DNA from: Lachnospiraceae bacterium RM5
Lineage (GTDB): Bacteria > Bacillota > Clostridia > Lachnospirales > Lachnospiraceae
Length of the DNA: 64,000 bases
Assembly: GCA_900110975.1 (NCBI GenBank)
Contig: FOFK01000002.1
Location: 333,521 to 397,520, forward strand
Direction of reading: 5' to 3'
A program made the position numbers and the translations under genes. How positions within the stretch are numbered: the first letter of the stretch is position 1; each line of letters starts with the position of its first letter. This document shows, in pieces, positions 46,609-55,019 of this stretch. Below the pieces are notes generated by a model, which had not been told where the DNA came from, ran no database searches, and saw only the letters and a list, made by a program, of their open reading frames with translations.

Positions 46609-49305
46609 TTACTCAACATTTTTTAACGCATCACTCATCGGTATTTTCTTAATTCTTATATAATCAATCACCGATACTATTGCATATCCAACAAGCAGAT
46701 ATATTATAGAAAGCAACATCGACACAGGTTTCATATAGAACTCAAACCATCCATCCATCGACATCATGAAAACTTTAAATATATATATCATTAAAAAGAA
46801 ACCTACAACAAAGCTTAGTATTGATACCAAAACTACAATAATTGCTGTCGGCACAATATACAACGACGCAATCTCACCATTCTTAAAACCTAATATTTTA
46901 ACCATCGATATAGCATTCTCATTTTTTTCTATTATAATTTTGGTGAGCAGATAAATAAGCGCCATAGCAAGAACTACAAGAACATATTTGAATATTTCAA
47001 ACATACTTCCCATTGAATGTTCAAGCTGTCTTGTTACCTTTGTGATATCATCTACCGTGATAACAATCGCTATATATTTTTCATCGATATCATTTATCTC
47101 ATTTTTAGAGAAATATCCGGAGAAATCACCATCTTTTTTATCAAACACTCTGTTAAATTCATCATTTGGCATAAAAACAGCAACTCCACCATTATAATCA
47201 ATTACGCCTTTAACCTTAAAATCATATTTTTTATTTTCATACTCCTCATGAAGCGTTATGATGCTTTCTTCTTTTATGTTAAACTTCTTCGCAAAAGCAC
47301 TTGAAATATATATATCATCTCCGGTAAGTTTGTTCCCTATATCAATATATCTACTATCCGGAATAACTCCATAAACAGTTACAGGCTCATCTCCTCCACT
47401 TCCAAAGCCTTCTCTGAAGGTTTTCTCATCATTTTTAGGATACATAAGAGAAGTCGTACTGAATCTTTCAGCACTTTTTTCCGATGTTGTAATCTCTTCT
47501 CCATTATCATCCTTGCTTCCCATCAACATATAATGATAATCTGCAAATATCATTGAAGGTGCTTTTTCCCTATAATTAGCAAATGAATCCGGCACTCCAA
47601 AGGCAAAACATAACATCAATTCAATAAATATAACTCCAAATACCAACACAAAATAATTTGGTAAATTCTGAAATACGTTTCTTAATCGAAATCTCGCAAG
47701 AAATGACCACGATGGTATTCTCCTGGCTTTAGAATTCTTAGTTTTTTTAAGATCTCGTCGTAAAAACTTAAGTGGACTTAACTTTAATTTATTAATTATA
47801 ACAAACAGATTGATAAAAAACATAAGTATAAGAGGAATAACTGTTGTCTTAACAAGTGCAACCGGACTCCATACTGTCACACACGCAGGCAGACTGTAAC
47901 TCTCATAATAGAGATTAACAGCCACATCCTCAAAAAGTGTATATCCAAGGATATTACCAAGGACTGCACCTATTAAAGTTATTATGAAAGGCATAGACAT
48001 ATAGTGAAAAACAAGTTCTCCCTTTGTATATCCCGAAGCCCGAAGCGTTCCAATAACCGCCGCTTCTTTCTCAATAGTATTACCGATGGTTATTGCAAAG
48101 ATAAATGCTATAACAGCAATGAGGATATAGCAGAGAATTCCTGTACCTGTAGTATCTCCTTCAATGTCAGATGGTGCAAAATTAGATGCCTGTCTGATAT
48201 ATTCCGGAAGAAAATCTTCTATCTCGTTATCATTTACCAAAGTCTGTGTCACAATACTCTTAAGCAAAGCTTTGGCATAATCAGCCTCTTTTTCTTTGTC
48301 AGCAGGCTTCTCATCATACAGATATGCATAATTGTAATGCACTCTTGAACTAAGAGAATCAAATCCTTCAGGCGTCATCATTGCTACATCAAAACCGAAT
48401 GCATCAAACATCAGATCTGTATTTGACTCATGTAATGTCAGATAATTAACGTATGAAAGAAGTCCGACTACCTTTAATTTTTTAACTCCAACAGTAATAG
48501 TATCTCCTACCTTCACACCTACATTATCAGCATGCATTCTGTCTATGGCAATTTCATCAGCGGCTTTTGGAGCTTTACCTTCTATTATTTCGGCCTTGTC
48601 AATCTCAATATCGTCAGAAAATATCCTTACGGTTGCATCAACAGTTCCGTCATTATCATAATCTTCATTTTCATTCCTATAGAAATCATCATAAATCTTA
48701 ATAGAGACCGGTTCAAAACTTTCATCATTTAATCCGTATTCTTCTGCTATCTCATTCCATTTCTCATCAACCTTTTTCTCTACTTCTTTATGTGCTTCCC
48801 CTTTGGCTTCTTCTATAGTCTTCTTATATTCATCCGATTCTTTTGCTTCTTCTAAAGCACTTTCAAGACTTTCTTCCAAAGCTTCCTTTGTCTTAGTCTC
48901 AATGATTTGTTCATCAGTTATACCATAACCTTCACACTGTACTCTTACCATCTGCTTAATATTATCTTCAACCTGTATTTGAAGTTCTTCTAGTGCAGCC
49001 TTTTCAACCTCTTCGTCAGCCTCTTTCATTCCCTCATCAATATAGTACTGACGAACATCAGCCATTTCACCCGATTCCATTCCTGCAATCAGTCCCTCTG
49101 ATGCCTTTTTATTAATTTCAAACGAACCATCCTCAAGTTTAAGCTTTTCCTTACCTTCATCTATTGAAGCAAGCATACTATCATGTCCGACATACATTCC
49201 GGACACAAGGCCTATCATAAGGATCATAAACAGTATTATAACTATGTATTTATGCCATTCAGATTTAAGTTCTTTTGGAATTCGTTTTATAAGTGGATTT
49301 CTCAT
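46609..49305 (-). CDS. FtsX-like ABC transporter permease
   Basis: An 898-residue permease with one N-terminal helix, a Glu/Lys-rich coiled-coil section (about 60-190), an extracellular MacB-like part, and two FtsX groups of helices (around residues 390-500 and 770-890). This layout fits type VII ABC systems that act on envelope molecules or expel compounds rather than import them. The ATG at 49303-49305 has AAGGGGG upstream; an ATG eight codons earlier overlaps the ATPase stop. It is the second gene of an operon under a metal-type operator. Substrate unknown. Confidence 0.88.
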   Translation of the reverse strand: MRNPLIKRIPKELKSEWHKYIVIILFMILMIGLVSGMYVGHDSMLASIDEGKEKLKLEDGSFEINKKASEGLIAGMESGEMADVRQYYIDEGMKEADEEVEKAALEELQIQVEDNIKQMVRVQCEGYGITDEQIIETKTKEALEESLESALEEAKESDEYKKTIEEAKGEAHKEVEKKVDEKWNEIAEEYGLNDESFEPVSIKIYDDFYRNENEDYDNDGTVDATVRIFSDDIEIDKAEIIEGKAPKAADEIAIDRMHADNVGVKVGDTITVGVKKLKVVGLLSYVNYLTLHESNTDLMFDAFGFDVAMMTPEGFDSLSSRVHYNYAYLYDEKPADKEKEADYAKALLKSIVTQTLVNDNEIEDFLPEYIRQASNFAPSDIEGDTTGTGILCYILIAVIAFIFAITIGNTIEKEAAVIGTLRASGYTKGELVFHYMSMPFIITLIGAVLGNILGYTLFEDVAVNLYYESYSLPACVTVWSPVALVKTTVIPLILMFFINLFVIINKLKLSPLKFLRRDLKKTKNSKARRIPSWSFLARFRLRNVFQNLPNYFVLVFGVIFIELMLCFAFGVPDSFANYREKAPSMIFADYHYMLMGSKDDNGEEITTSEKSAERFSTTSLMYPKNDEKTFREGFGSGGDEPVTVYGVIPDSRYIDIGNKLTGDDIYISSAFAKKFNIKEESIITLHEEYENKKYDFKVKGVIDYNGGVAVFMPNDEFNRVFDKKDGDFSGYFSKNEINDIDEKYIAIVITVDDITKVTRQLEHSMGSMFEIFKYVLVVLAMALIYLLTKIIIEKNENAISMVKILGFKNGEIASLYIVPTAIIVVLVSILSFVVGFFLMIYIFKVFMMSMDGWFEFYMKPVSMLLSIIYLLVGYAIVSVIDYIRIKKIPMSDALKNVE

Positions 49306-49318
49306 TTTAAATGCCCCC

Positions 49319-50023
49319 TTACCAGTCAAGCTCTGAAGCCGGAATCTTCTTATCGTTTATATCATTGTGACGTACCACTCCGTCTCTTAGTTTAATAACA
49401 TGATCTGCCATATATTTTATAGCCTCATTATGCGTAACCATTATAATCGTGCTATTATATTTTCTGTTACAATTCTCTATAAGCGACAATATCTCCTTAG
49501 AAGTCTTATAATCCAACGCACCGGTTGGTTCGTCGCACATTAATATATCCGGATTCTTCACTACCGCTCTTCCAATTGACACTCTCTGTTGCTGTCCTCC
49601 TGACAACTGATTAGGATACTTATACTTATGTTCCTGAAGTCCTAAAGTATTTATAACCTCTTCAACATCAAGCGGATTATCCGACAAATATGCTCCAACC
49701 TCAATATTCTCTTTCACATTAAGATTTGGAATCAGATTATACATCTGGAATACATAACCCAAATGTTTCCTTCTATACTGCGTCAGCTGCTTTTCACTCA
49801 TGTCTTCTAACTTATCACCATTTATACTTACATATCCCGAATCAGGTGTATCAATTCCACCTATGATATTAAGAAGAGTAGATTTACCGGAACCCGAAGG
49901 ACCGAGAAGTACACAAAACTCACCTTTCTTAACAGTAAAATCCATTCCCCTTAATACATCCTGTTTTGCTTCTCCGTTTCCAAAACTTTTCTTTAATTCT
50001 TTGATTTCAAGAAAATTTTCCAT
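49319..50023 (-). CDS. ABC transporter ATP-binding protein (MacB/LolD type)
   Basis: A 234-residue ATPase with Walker A GPSGSGKST, signature LSGGQQQR, Walker B ILMCDEPTGALD and the switch His in MVTHNEA. The ALDYKTS after Walker B is typical of MacB/LolD partners of FtsX permeases. The ATG at 50021-50023 has AGAGGTG upstream. A perfect-consensus promoter and a GTTAG-N6-CTAAC site lie just before it, so it is likely controlled by the DtxR-family repressor nearby. Confidence 0.94.
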   Translation of the reverse strand: MENFLEIKELKKSFGNGEAKQDVLRGMDFTVKKGEFCVLLGPSGSGKSTLLNIIGGIDTPDSGYVSINGDKLEDMSEKQLTQYRRKHLGYVFQMYNLIPNLNVKENIEVGAYLSDNPLDVEEVINTLGLQEHKYKYPNQLSGGQQQRVSIGRAVVKNPDILMCDEPTGALDYKTSKEILSLIENCNRKYNSTIIMVTHNEAIKYMADHVIKLRDGVVRHNDINDKKIPASELDW

Positions 50024-50050
50024 GATAATCACCTCTTTCTTTAACCTTTA

Positions 50051-50066
50051 GTTAGTGTACGCTAAC
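50051..50066. promoter_or_regulatory. DtxR-type operator before the ABC transporter
   Basis: GTTAG-TGTACG-CTAAC, 8 bp downstream of the -10 box; same position relative to its promoter as the feoA site. Confidence 0.8.
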
Positions 50067-50074
50067 TTTGTAAC

Positions 50075-50103
50075 ATTATACAATCCGCCCTAATAATTGT
50101 CAA
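50075..50103 (-). promoter_or_regulatory. promoter of the ABC transporter operon
   Basis: Perfect consensus on the minus strand: TTGACA (50098-50103), 17-bp spacer, TATAAT (50075-50080). Confidence 0.85.
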
Positions 50104-50107
50104 GACT

Positions 50108-51922
50108 TCAAGAATTCACGAAATAATTGGACTCATAATTAAGTGGATTTCTTTTTTTATAATCAAACAGAACATATCTTTTTTCTGTTTTAACGCCACT
50201 ATCATCTTTAACACAACTACCATCATTAGCTGTTTTTCTTATCTTTTCCATTTCCAGTTCATCCCACACAGGATAAACAAATGCCTCCATATGTGTCATT
50301 TTAGCTATCTGCTTCCAGTTGTACTGCTTATATTCCGGCAGATATTTTCTATTTTCTTCTTCAGCCTGATAAAAACCACGGACATACTCTTTATATTCTT
50401 TATCTGTTAAGTCAAAACAAAAATCTGGTCTGCTTTTTAAATTTTCCCTCAAATACATATCAAAAGTCAGAAGTTCTTTATAAACCTCTTTATAATTACT
50501 ATCATAAAGCATTGCAAAGTCAAATAACACATTATATCTGTAGGCCCTTGACGGACTTTGAATAAAATAGCCTTTATCTTCATAAAACTCTGCCATTTTT
50601 TCATACATTTCAAAAGGCGACTCAAAAGCTTTCTCCAAAAAAGAAATCACATGTGCAAACTGGTTGCTGTTATAATAAAGTTCAACCATTTCTTCAACAC
50701 GTTTTAGCTTTGTAATATCTTCAAATGACATCCACTTTGTAAAAAGCACTTCGTAAGGTGGAATCTCCTCATAACATATTCCAAACTCCTTAGCACGCTT
50801 TTCCATTTCAGAACCTTTTAAAACTTTTAAAAATCCAAGCTGGAGTTCATCCGGTTTCATCCCATAAACACGGTTAAATGATTTTTTAAAACTCTCATAA
50901 TCTTCATACGGAAGCCCCGCAATTAAATCCAGATGTTGATGAATATTTTTGCCTTCGCGAACCATCTCAACAATTTTTTCTAATTTTTCAACATTCATAA
51001 CCCTGTTAATATAGCAAATTGTTTCTTTATTTGTAGACTGTACGCCAATTTCAAGTTGTGCAAGTCCCGGACGAAACTTCTTAAGAAGCGCAATTTCTTC
51101 CTCACTTAAAATATCTGCAGATATTTCAAAATGAAAATTTGTAATTCCATTATCATGCTCATAAATATATCTCCAAATTTCCATCGCATGTTTATGATTA
51201 CAATTAAATGTCCTGTCCACAAATTTAACCTGTTTCACCTTATTATCAAGGAAAAATTGCAACTCTTTCTTAACAACATTTATATTCCTTAAACGAACCT
51301 TTTTATCAATTGACGAAAGACAATAACTGCAGCTATAAGGACAACCCCTGCTGCTCTCATAATATATAATTTTATTTTCAAAAAGAGTTAAATCATTATA
51401 TAAAAACGGTATCTTTGTAAGATCTGTAAGTGCCCTTTCTGATGTATATCCCGACGACAGACAAAGTCCATCGATATTTGAAAATATAGTATTTTTGTCA
51501 CTACAATCATTATCCGTAAGGCTGGTAACATAACTTTCAAGCAGCTCTTTAAAAGTTTCCTCACCCTCACCTACAATTATTCCTGTAACATTTGTATGTC
51601 TTTTCAAAATTTCACAAGCACCATAAGTGACTTCAGGACCACCAAGCCATATATCTGTGTCAGGCAATATTTTTGAAATCTCAGGCAATAACTCCTGTAT
51701 AATTTTCCAATTCCATATATAGCAGGAAAATCCTATAACATCCGGTTTTTTCTTATAAATATCTGATAATATGTCATAAGTCTGCTGGTTAATTGTATAT
51801 TCCGCCAACTCCACAAACTCTTCCAATTTCTTTCCTGCATATGCTTTCAAACTATAAATAGCAGGATTTGAATGAATATATTTTGCATTTATTGCTACAA
51901 GCAAAAATTTTATTTTTTTCAT
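50108..51922 (-). CDS. B12-binding domain radical SAM protein (DUF4080)
   Basis: A 604-residue protein. The N-terminal B12-binding-like domain starts LLVAINAKYIHSNPAIYSLK; the radical SAM domain has the 4Fe-4S motif in RGCPYSCSYC (C-x3-C-x2-C); the C-terminal region matches DUF4080. Members are common in Clostridia and their reactions are unknown. A piece of the 5' end of this gene is repeated at about 54528-54582. It is complete here and read from its own ATG. Confidence 0.9.
   Translation of the reverse strand: MKKIKFLLVAINAKYIHSNPAIYSLKAYAGKKLEEFVELAEYTINQQTYDILSDIYKKKPDVIGFSCYIWNWKIIQELLPEISKILPDTDIWLGGPEVTYGACEILKRHTNVTGIIVGEGEETFKELLESYVTSLTDNDCSDKNTIFSNIDGLCLSSGYTSERALTDLTKIPFLYNDLTLFENKIIYYESSRGCPYSCSYCLSSIDKKVRLRNINVVKKELQFFLDNKVKQVKFVDRTFNCNHKHAMEIWRYIYEHDNGITNFHFEISADILSEEEIALLKKFRPGLAQLEIGVQSTNKETICYINRVMNVEKLEKIVEMVREGKNIHQHLDLIAGLPYEDYESFKKSFNRVYGMKPDELQLGFLKVLKGSEMEKRAKEFGICYEEIPPYEVLFTKWMSFEDITKLKRVEEMVELYYNSNQFAHVISFLEKAFESPFEMYEKMAEFYEDKGYFIQSPSRAYRYNVLFDFAMLYDSNYKEVYKELLTFDMYLRENLKSRPDFCFDLTDKEYKEYVRGFYQAEEENRKYLPEYKQYNWKQIAKMTHMEAFVYPVWDELEMEKIRKTANDGSCVKDDSGVKTEKRYVLFDYKKRNPLNYESNYFVNS
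51828..51883. repeat. repeat of radical SAM 5' coding sequence, copy 1
   Basis: About 56 bp with one mismatch to 54527-54582, same direction. It flanks the XRE-DUF4417-HNH cassette. Confidence 0.8.
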
Positions 51923-51988
51923 AAATCGTTACCTATTTTTGACCTTATCTTAACTTTATAATAACATTAACAAATCACTATTATCAAA

Positions 51989-52537
51989 TTAAATTTCTTC
52001 CTCATCTTTCTCTTTTTCACTATTAATTTCAGAAGCAACCGATTCTAAAATCATTTCTAAAAATTTTTCAGGTTCACTATAAGTATCTTTTTTTTTCTCA
52101 AAATCATTCAACTCTTTTATTAATCTTTTAATTGGCTCATGATACTTAATTATATTTAAGTAAATACCTATTTTTTCACAATCATCATCCTCACAATTTA
52201 GCATGTGACTATAAATAGAATTCTCAAATTTTTCATAATATGAAATTACACCTTTTGACCACAACAAATATATAGAATTTACAATTTTTCTTCCATCATC
52301 AGATTCTGCCACGATAAATGCATTATTTTCATCGCCATAATACAATCGATCTATAATTACTTTTAAAGCTTTGGCAATTTTAGCTGTCGTAATCAAATTA
52401 GGTATCTTTTTCCCATTCTCATACTGACTAAGAATTGTATTTGAAAATCCACATAATTCTGCAAGCCTTTGTTGCGATAATCCTCGAGATATTCTTACAC
52501 TTTTTATATTCTCTCCAATATGTTCTTCGTAATTCAT
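51989..52537 (-). CDS. XRE-family transcriptional regulator
   Basis: A 182-residue protein with an N-terminal Cro/C1 helix-turn-helix (NIKSVRISRGLSQQRLAELCG, SQYENGKKIPN) and a long acidic helical C-terminal part without a known domain. The ATG at 52535-52537 has AGGAGG upstream; a frame starting 11 codons earlier runs through that site. It is divergent from the DUF4417-HNH genes with a 254-bp gap containing AT-rich promoter-like sequence, so it probably controls the cassette. The operator could not be fixed. Confidence 0.85.
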   Translation of the reverse strand: MNYEEHIGENIKSVRISRGLSQQRLAELCGFSNTILSQYENGKKIPNLITTAKIAKALKVIIDRLYYGDENNAFIVAESDDGRKIVNSIYLLWSKGVISYYEKFENSIYSHMLNCEDDDCEKIGIYLNIIKYHEPIKRLIKELNDFEKKKDTYSEPEKFLEMILESVASEINSEKEKDEEEI

Positions 52538-52791
52538 ATAATTAATCCTCCTATATTTACTACTATGCACTTACTAATATAACACACTTTACCTAAGAGT
52601 CAATGTGTTTACTATAAGATAAACTTTTTTTAATTTATCGATTAAACAACCTCTCACCTTATTCTTTACACAACCTTTAAACATTAGTTGAAAAAAGAGA
52701 CATCTTTTTTACATAAAAAAAGTATGCAAAAATATTATTACAAAAACATTTGGGCCCATATGTAAAAAATTCTTAAAAAGGAGCTGGTAAA

Positions 52792-53502
52792 ATGCCAAAT
52801 AATAATTTTTTACAACCCCATAAAAACTACAAAGATATGTGGAATGCTTTTATGGTAAATAACGCTTCATTCGACGTCGGAAGCGATATGCCAATTTGTA
52901 TTTCCACAAATATAGTCCCTGAATCATACATAACATATGATGAAGCATTATCAATTTATAAAAAAGAAATGCTAAAAAAGAACTTAAATTTTCATATCAA
53001 CAGTTTTATTGTCTTTTATATTGATGATCAAAAATTTGATGGAAAACGTACAAGTATCTGGACTTATCCAAATCGCGCATTGAAAGTAATACGCCATTTT
53101 GCAGGAATTATTACACCAGATTTTTCAACTTATGCAGATTTTCCTGATGCCATTAAGCGATATAACACTTATCGTATGCGCGCATTTGGCTGTTGGATGA
53201 ATTCATTAAACATTCCTGTCATAAACAATGTACGTTGGGGGACATACGAAACATGGAGTTATTGTTTTTCAGGAATTCCAAAAGGAAGTACTGTTGCAAT
53301 AGGTTCTGTTGCCAGCGGTATTAAAAGATTAAATAATAGACCACTTTTTGAAGAAGGTTTTAAGAAAATGATTTTAATCATCAAGCCAAAAAGGATTATA
53401 ATCTACGGCTCAGCCAATTATCCTTTTATACAGGACTTACGCAAACAAGGTATTGAAATCATTTCTATTCCAAGCAAAACAAATTTAGCATATAGGAGGT
53501 GA
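52792..53502 (+). CDS. DUF4417 family protein
   Basis: A 236-residue protein with PNRALKVIRHFAGIITPDFSTY, NVRWGTYETWSYCFSGIPKGS and KRIIIYGSANYPF, matching DUF4417, which occurs in phages and mobile elements of Firmicutes. Function unknown. GGAGCTGG lies before the ATG. It is followed after 3 bp by the HNH-like gene and forms the first gene of a three-gene unit divergent from an XRE regulator. Confidence 0.82.
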   Translation: MPNNNFLQPHKNYKDMWNAFMVNNASFDVGSDMPICISTNIVPESYITYDEALSIYKKEMLKKNLNFHINSFIVFYIDDQKFDGKRTSIWTYPNRALKVIRHFAGIITPDFSTYADFPDAIKRYNTYRMRAFGCWMNSLNIPVINNVRWGTYETWSYCFSGIPKGSTVAIGSVASGIKRLNNRPLFEEGFKKMILIIKPKRIIIYGSANYPFIQDLRKQGIEIISIPSKTNLAYRR

Positions 53503-53505
53503 AGC

Positions 53506-54096
53506 ATGAGTAAACCAAATAGTTTTCTTTTCAACAAAACACTCGGAGCAAAAATATCACAATATACACGAATTTCTGTTTCAATAGACACAAATCCATC
53601 TGAAAGTGATATAATAGCTAGTAAAGTTAAAGGATTTGATTTACATGAGCATCCATATAAATACAAACAGCTATCCCGTAAAAAAATGGCAGCTCTGCGT
53701 AAAAAGAAAGAAAAGCGCACAATGACAAAAAAAGAATATAAAATCTATAATTCCAATAAACGTCTAGCATCGCGCCGGGATAAAGCTAAAATAGAGTTTT
53801 GGCATCAAGAAAAATTACGAATTCAAAACAATATGCCTACCACAAGAAAATGGTCTTCACAACAAATGCATGATATTATACACAACAAAATTCCAAAAAA
53901 TAATGGTAAAGCCTTTCAAGCTCATCATACTTATAGTGTATCAAAATATCCACACCTAGCTGACAAGGGCGAAGTCATTTTCCCTGCAACTTTTAAAGAA
54001 CACCTATACGGCTGGCACGGAGGTAATTTTAAAAATTCATTACCAGGTAAACCTATTAATAAAAAAAATATTAAACAATACAAGGAGGCACAATAA
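53506..54096 (+). CDS. HNH-type nuclease, toxin-like
   Basis: A 196-residue protein. A Lys/Arg-rich middle (residues about 60-110) leads to a C-terminal nuclease module: QAHHTYSVSKYPHLA, then FPATFKEHLYGWHGGNF. The HH pair and the H-x-x-x-HGGN-like end resemble the HNH/GHH nuclease ends of polymorphic toxins. There is no secretion signal or N-terminal trafficking domain, so it may be a stand-alone nuclease, a toxin with its own immunity gene, or an element-related enzyme. AGGAGG precedes the ATG. The next gene overlaps its stop by 1 bp. Confidence 0.72.
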   Translation: MSKPNSFLFNKTLGAKISQYTRISVSIDTNPSESDIIASKVKGFDLHEHPYKYKQLSRKKMAALRKKKEKRTMTKKEYKIYNSNKRLASRRDKAKIEFWHQEKLRIQNNMPTTRKWSSQQMHDIIHNKIPKNNGKAFQAHHTYSVSKYPHLADKGEVIFPATFKEHLYGWHGGNFKNSLPGKPINKKNIKQYKEAQ

Positions 54097-54440
54097 TGAT
54101 TAAATTTAACATCAAACGTGATATAGGGATTAAAATTTCACAATACAACTCTCTAGCAAAATGTATTAATATTATCAGAAAATATAGAGAGGCTTCAATA
54201 AATGATATTAAATCAGAAATAGAATCCCATGAATTTATTTTTACGTGTGACTTTACAGATACTATAGGTTTAAATAATTTGATAACTTGTTATGATGAAC
54301 TCAGCAAAGAAGGAGCCATTTTAACAATCCAAGAACAAGATCGTGTTATTACAAGAGATGTTCTTCAAAACCTTTCCCAAATGCATAAAGAACTACATGA
54401 AGAAACACTATCAGAGATCGACAATGAAGTCGATGACTAA
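54096..54440 (+). CDS. unknown protein, possible immunity protein
   Basis: A 114-residue acidic protein (end LSEIDNEVDD) with alternating helix and strand pattern and no known domain. Its start overlaps the stop of the HNH-like gene (TAATG), and AAGGAGG lies just before it. Size, charge opposite to the basic nuclease and coupling are what one expects of an immunity protein, but no family is recognised. A hairpin terminator follows. Confidence 0.6.
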   Translation: MIKFNIKRDIGIKISQYNSLAKCINIIRKYREASINDIKSEIESHEFIFTCDFTDTIGLNNLITCYDELSKEGAILTIQEQDRVITRDVLQNLSQMHKELHEETLSEIDNEVDD

Positions 54441-54479
54441 ATCAAAATAAAGCTTTATAAATTACCACTCTTATAACCC

Positions 54480-54516
54480 TACACCCTGCTTTTTATCTTT
54501 AAAATAGCAGGGTGTA
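54480..54516 (+). terminator. hairpin after the cassette
   Basis: Perfect 11-bp stem TACACCCTGCT / AGCAGGGTGTA with a 15-base loop, 40 bp after the last cassette gene. The T tail is weak. Confidence 0.65.
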
Positions 54517-54526
54517 AATTGTCCAA

Positions 54527-54582
54527 TTCTTTCCTGCATACGCTTTCAAACTATAAATAGCAGGATTTGAATGAATATATTT
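54527..54582. repeat. repeat of radical SAM 5' coding sequence, copy 2
   Basis: Fragment encoding KYIHSNPAIYSLKAYAGK on the minus strand, not part of an intact gene. It marks the other side of the accessory cassette. Confidence 0.8.
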
Positions 54583-54583
54583 A

Positions 54584-54862
54584 TTATCTGTTCCATATCT
54601 CATAACCCTGACGCCTTGCAGAATCATAAACAGGCTGCATATTTTTACGAAGAATATTATAAAATTCATTTTTCGAATTCCCCTTACGATATAACTCCTG
54701 TCCGGCCCATATTGAATGGAGATTATCCTTATAGCATCCTTCAAAAAGTTTGTAAATCTCTGTTTTTTCATGAATAAATCCATATAACAAATATTGATTT
54801 AAAGCAAATTTATAAGCATTATTTTCATAAAAATCCAATGTTGTTTTTTCTATGTTTTTCAT
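54584..54862 (-). CDS. unknown 92-residue protein
   Basis: Frame MKNIEKTTLDFYENNAYKF... with YGFIHEKTEIYKLFEGCYKDNLHSIW and ending RQGYEIWNR. It looks like a small soluble helical protein; the composition is that of a real gene rather than a chance frame. No family recognised and the ribosome site is weak. It ends exactly at the copied radical SAM fragment, so its true C-terminus may have been changed by that rearrangement. Confidence 0.5.
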   Translation of the reverse strand: MKNIEKTTLDFYENNAYKFALNQYLLYGFIHEKTEIYKLFEGCYKDNLHSIWAGQELYRKGNSKNEFYNILRKNMQPVYDSARRQGYEIWNR

Positions 54863-55019
54863 TTCAACTCACGCCCCAAAATTTATATGGATTAATAAAT
54901 ATTTATATAGTTTATAACAGTATATCACGAACCAAATTATTCTACAAAAATTATTAATATTTCCCTTCTAAAATGATATAATAAACATATATATTTCGTG
55001 ATGAAATGAGGGTTTACGA

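Noticed and set aside
52581..52619. AACACA / TGTGTT inverted repeat as XRE operator
   Set aside because: Arms of six bases with a long AT-rich gap are too weak to call.
53506..54440. Homology between HNH protein start and third cassette protein start (shared KISQY)
   Set aside because: The shared stretch is about six residues and the rest differs; chance is likely.
54499..54783. Minus-strand 94-codon frame
   Set aside because: Its second half is the copied radical SAM fragment and its first part overlaps the better 92-residue gene in another frame.
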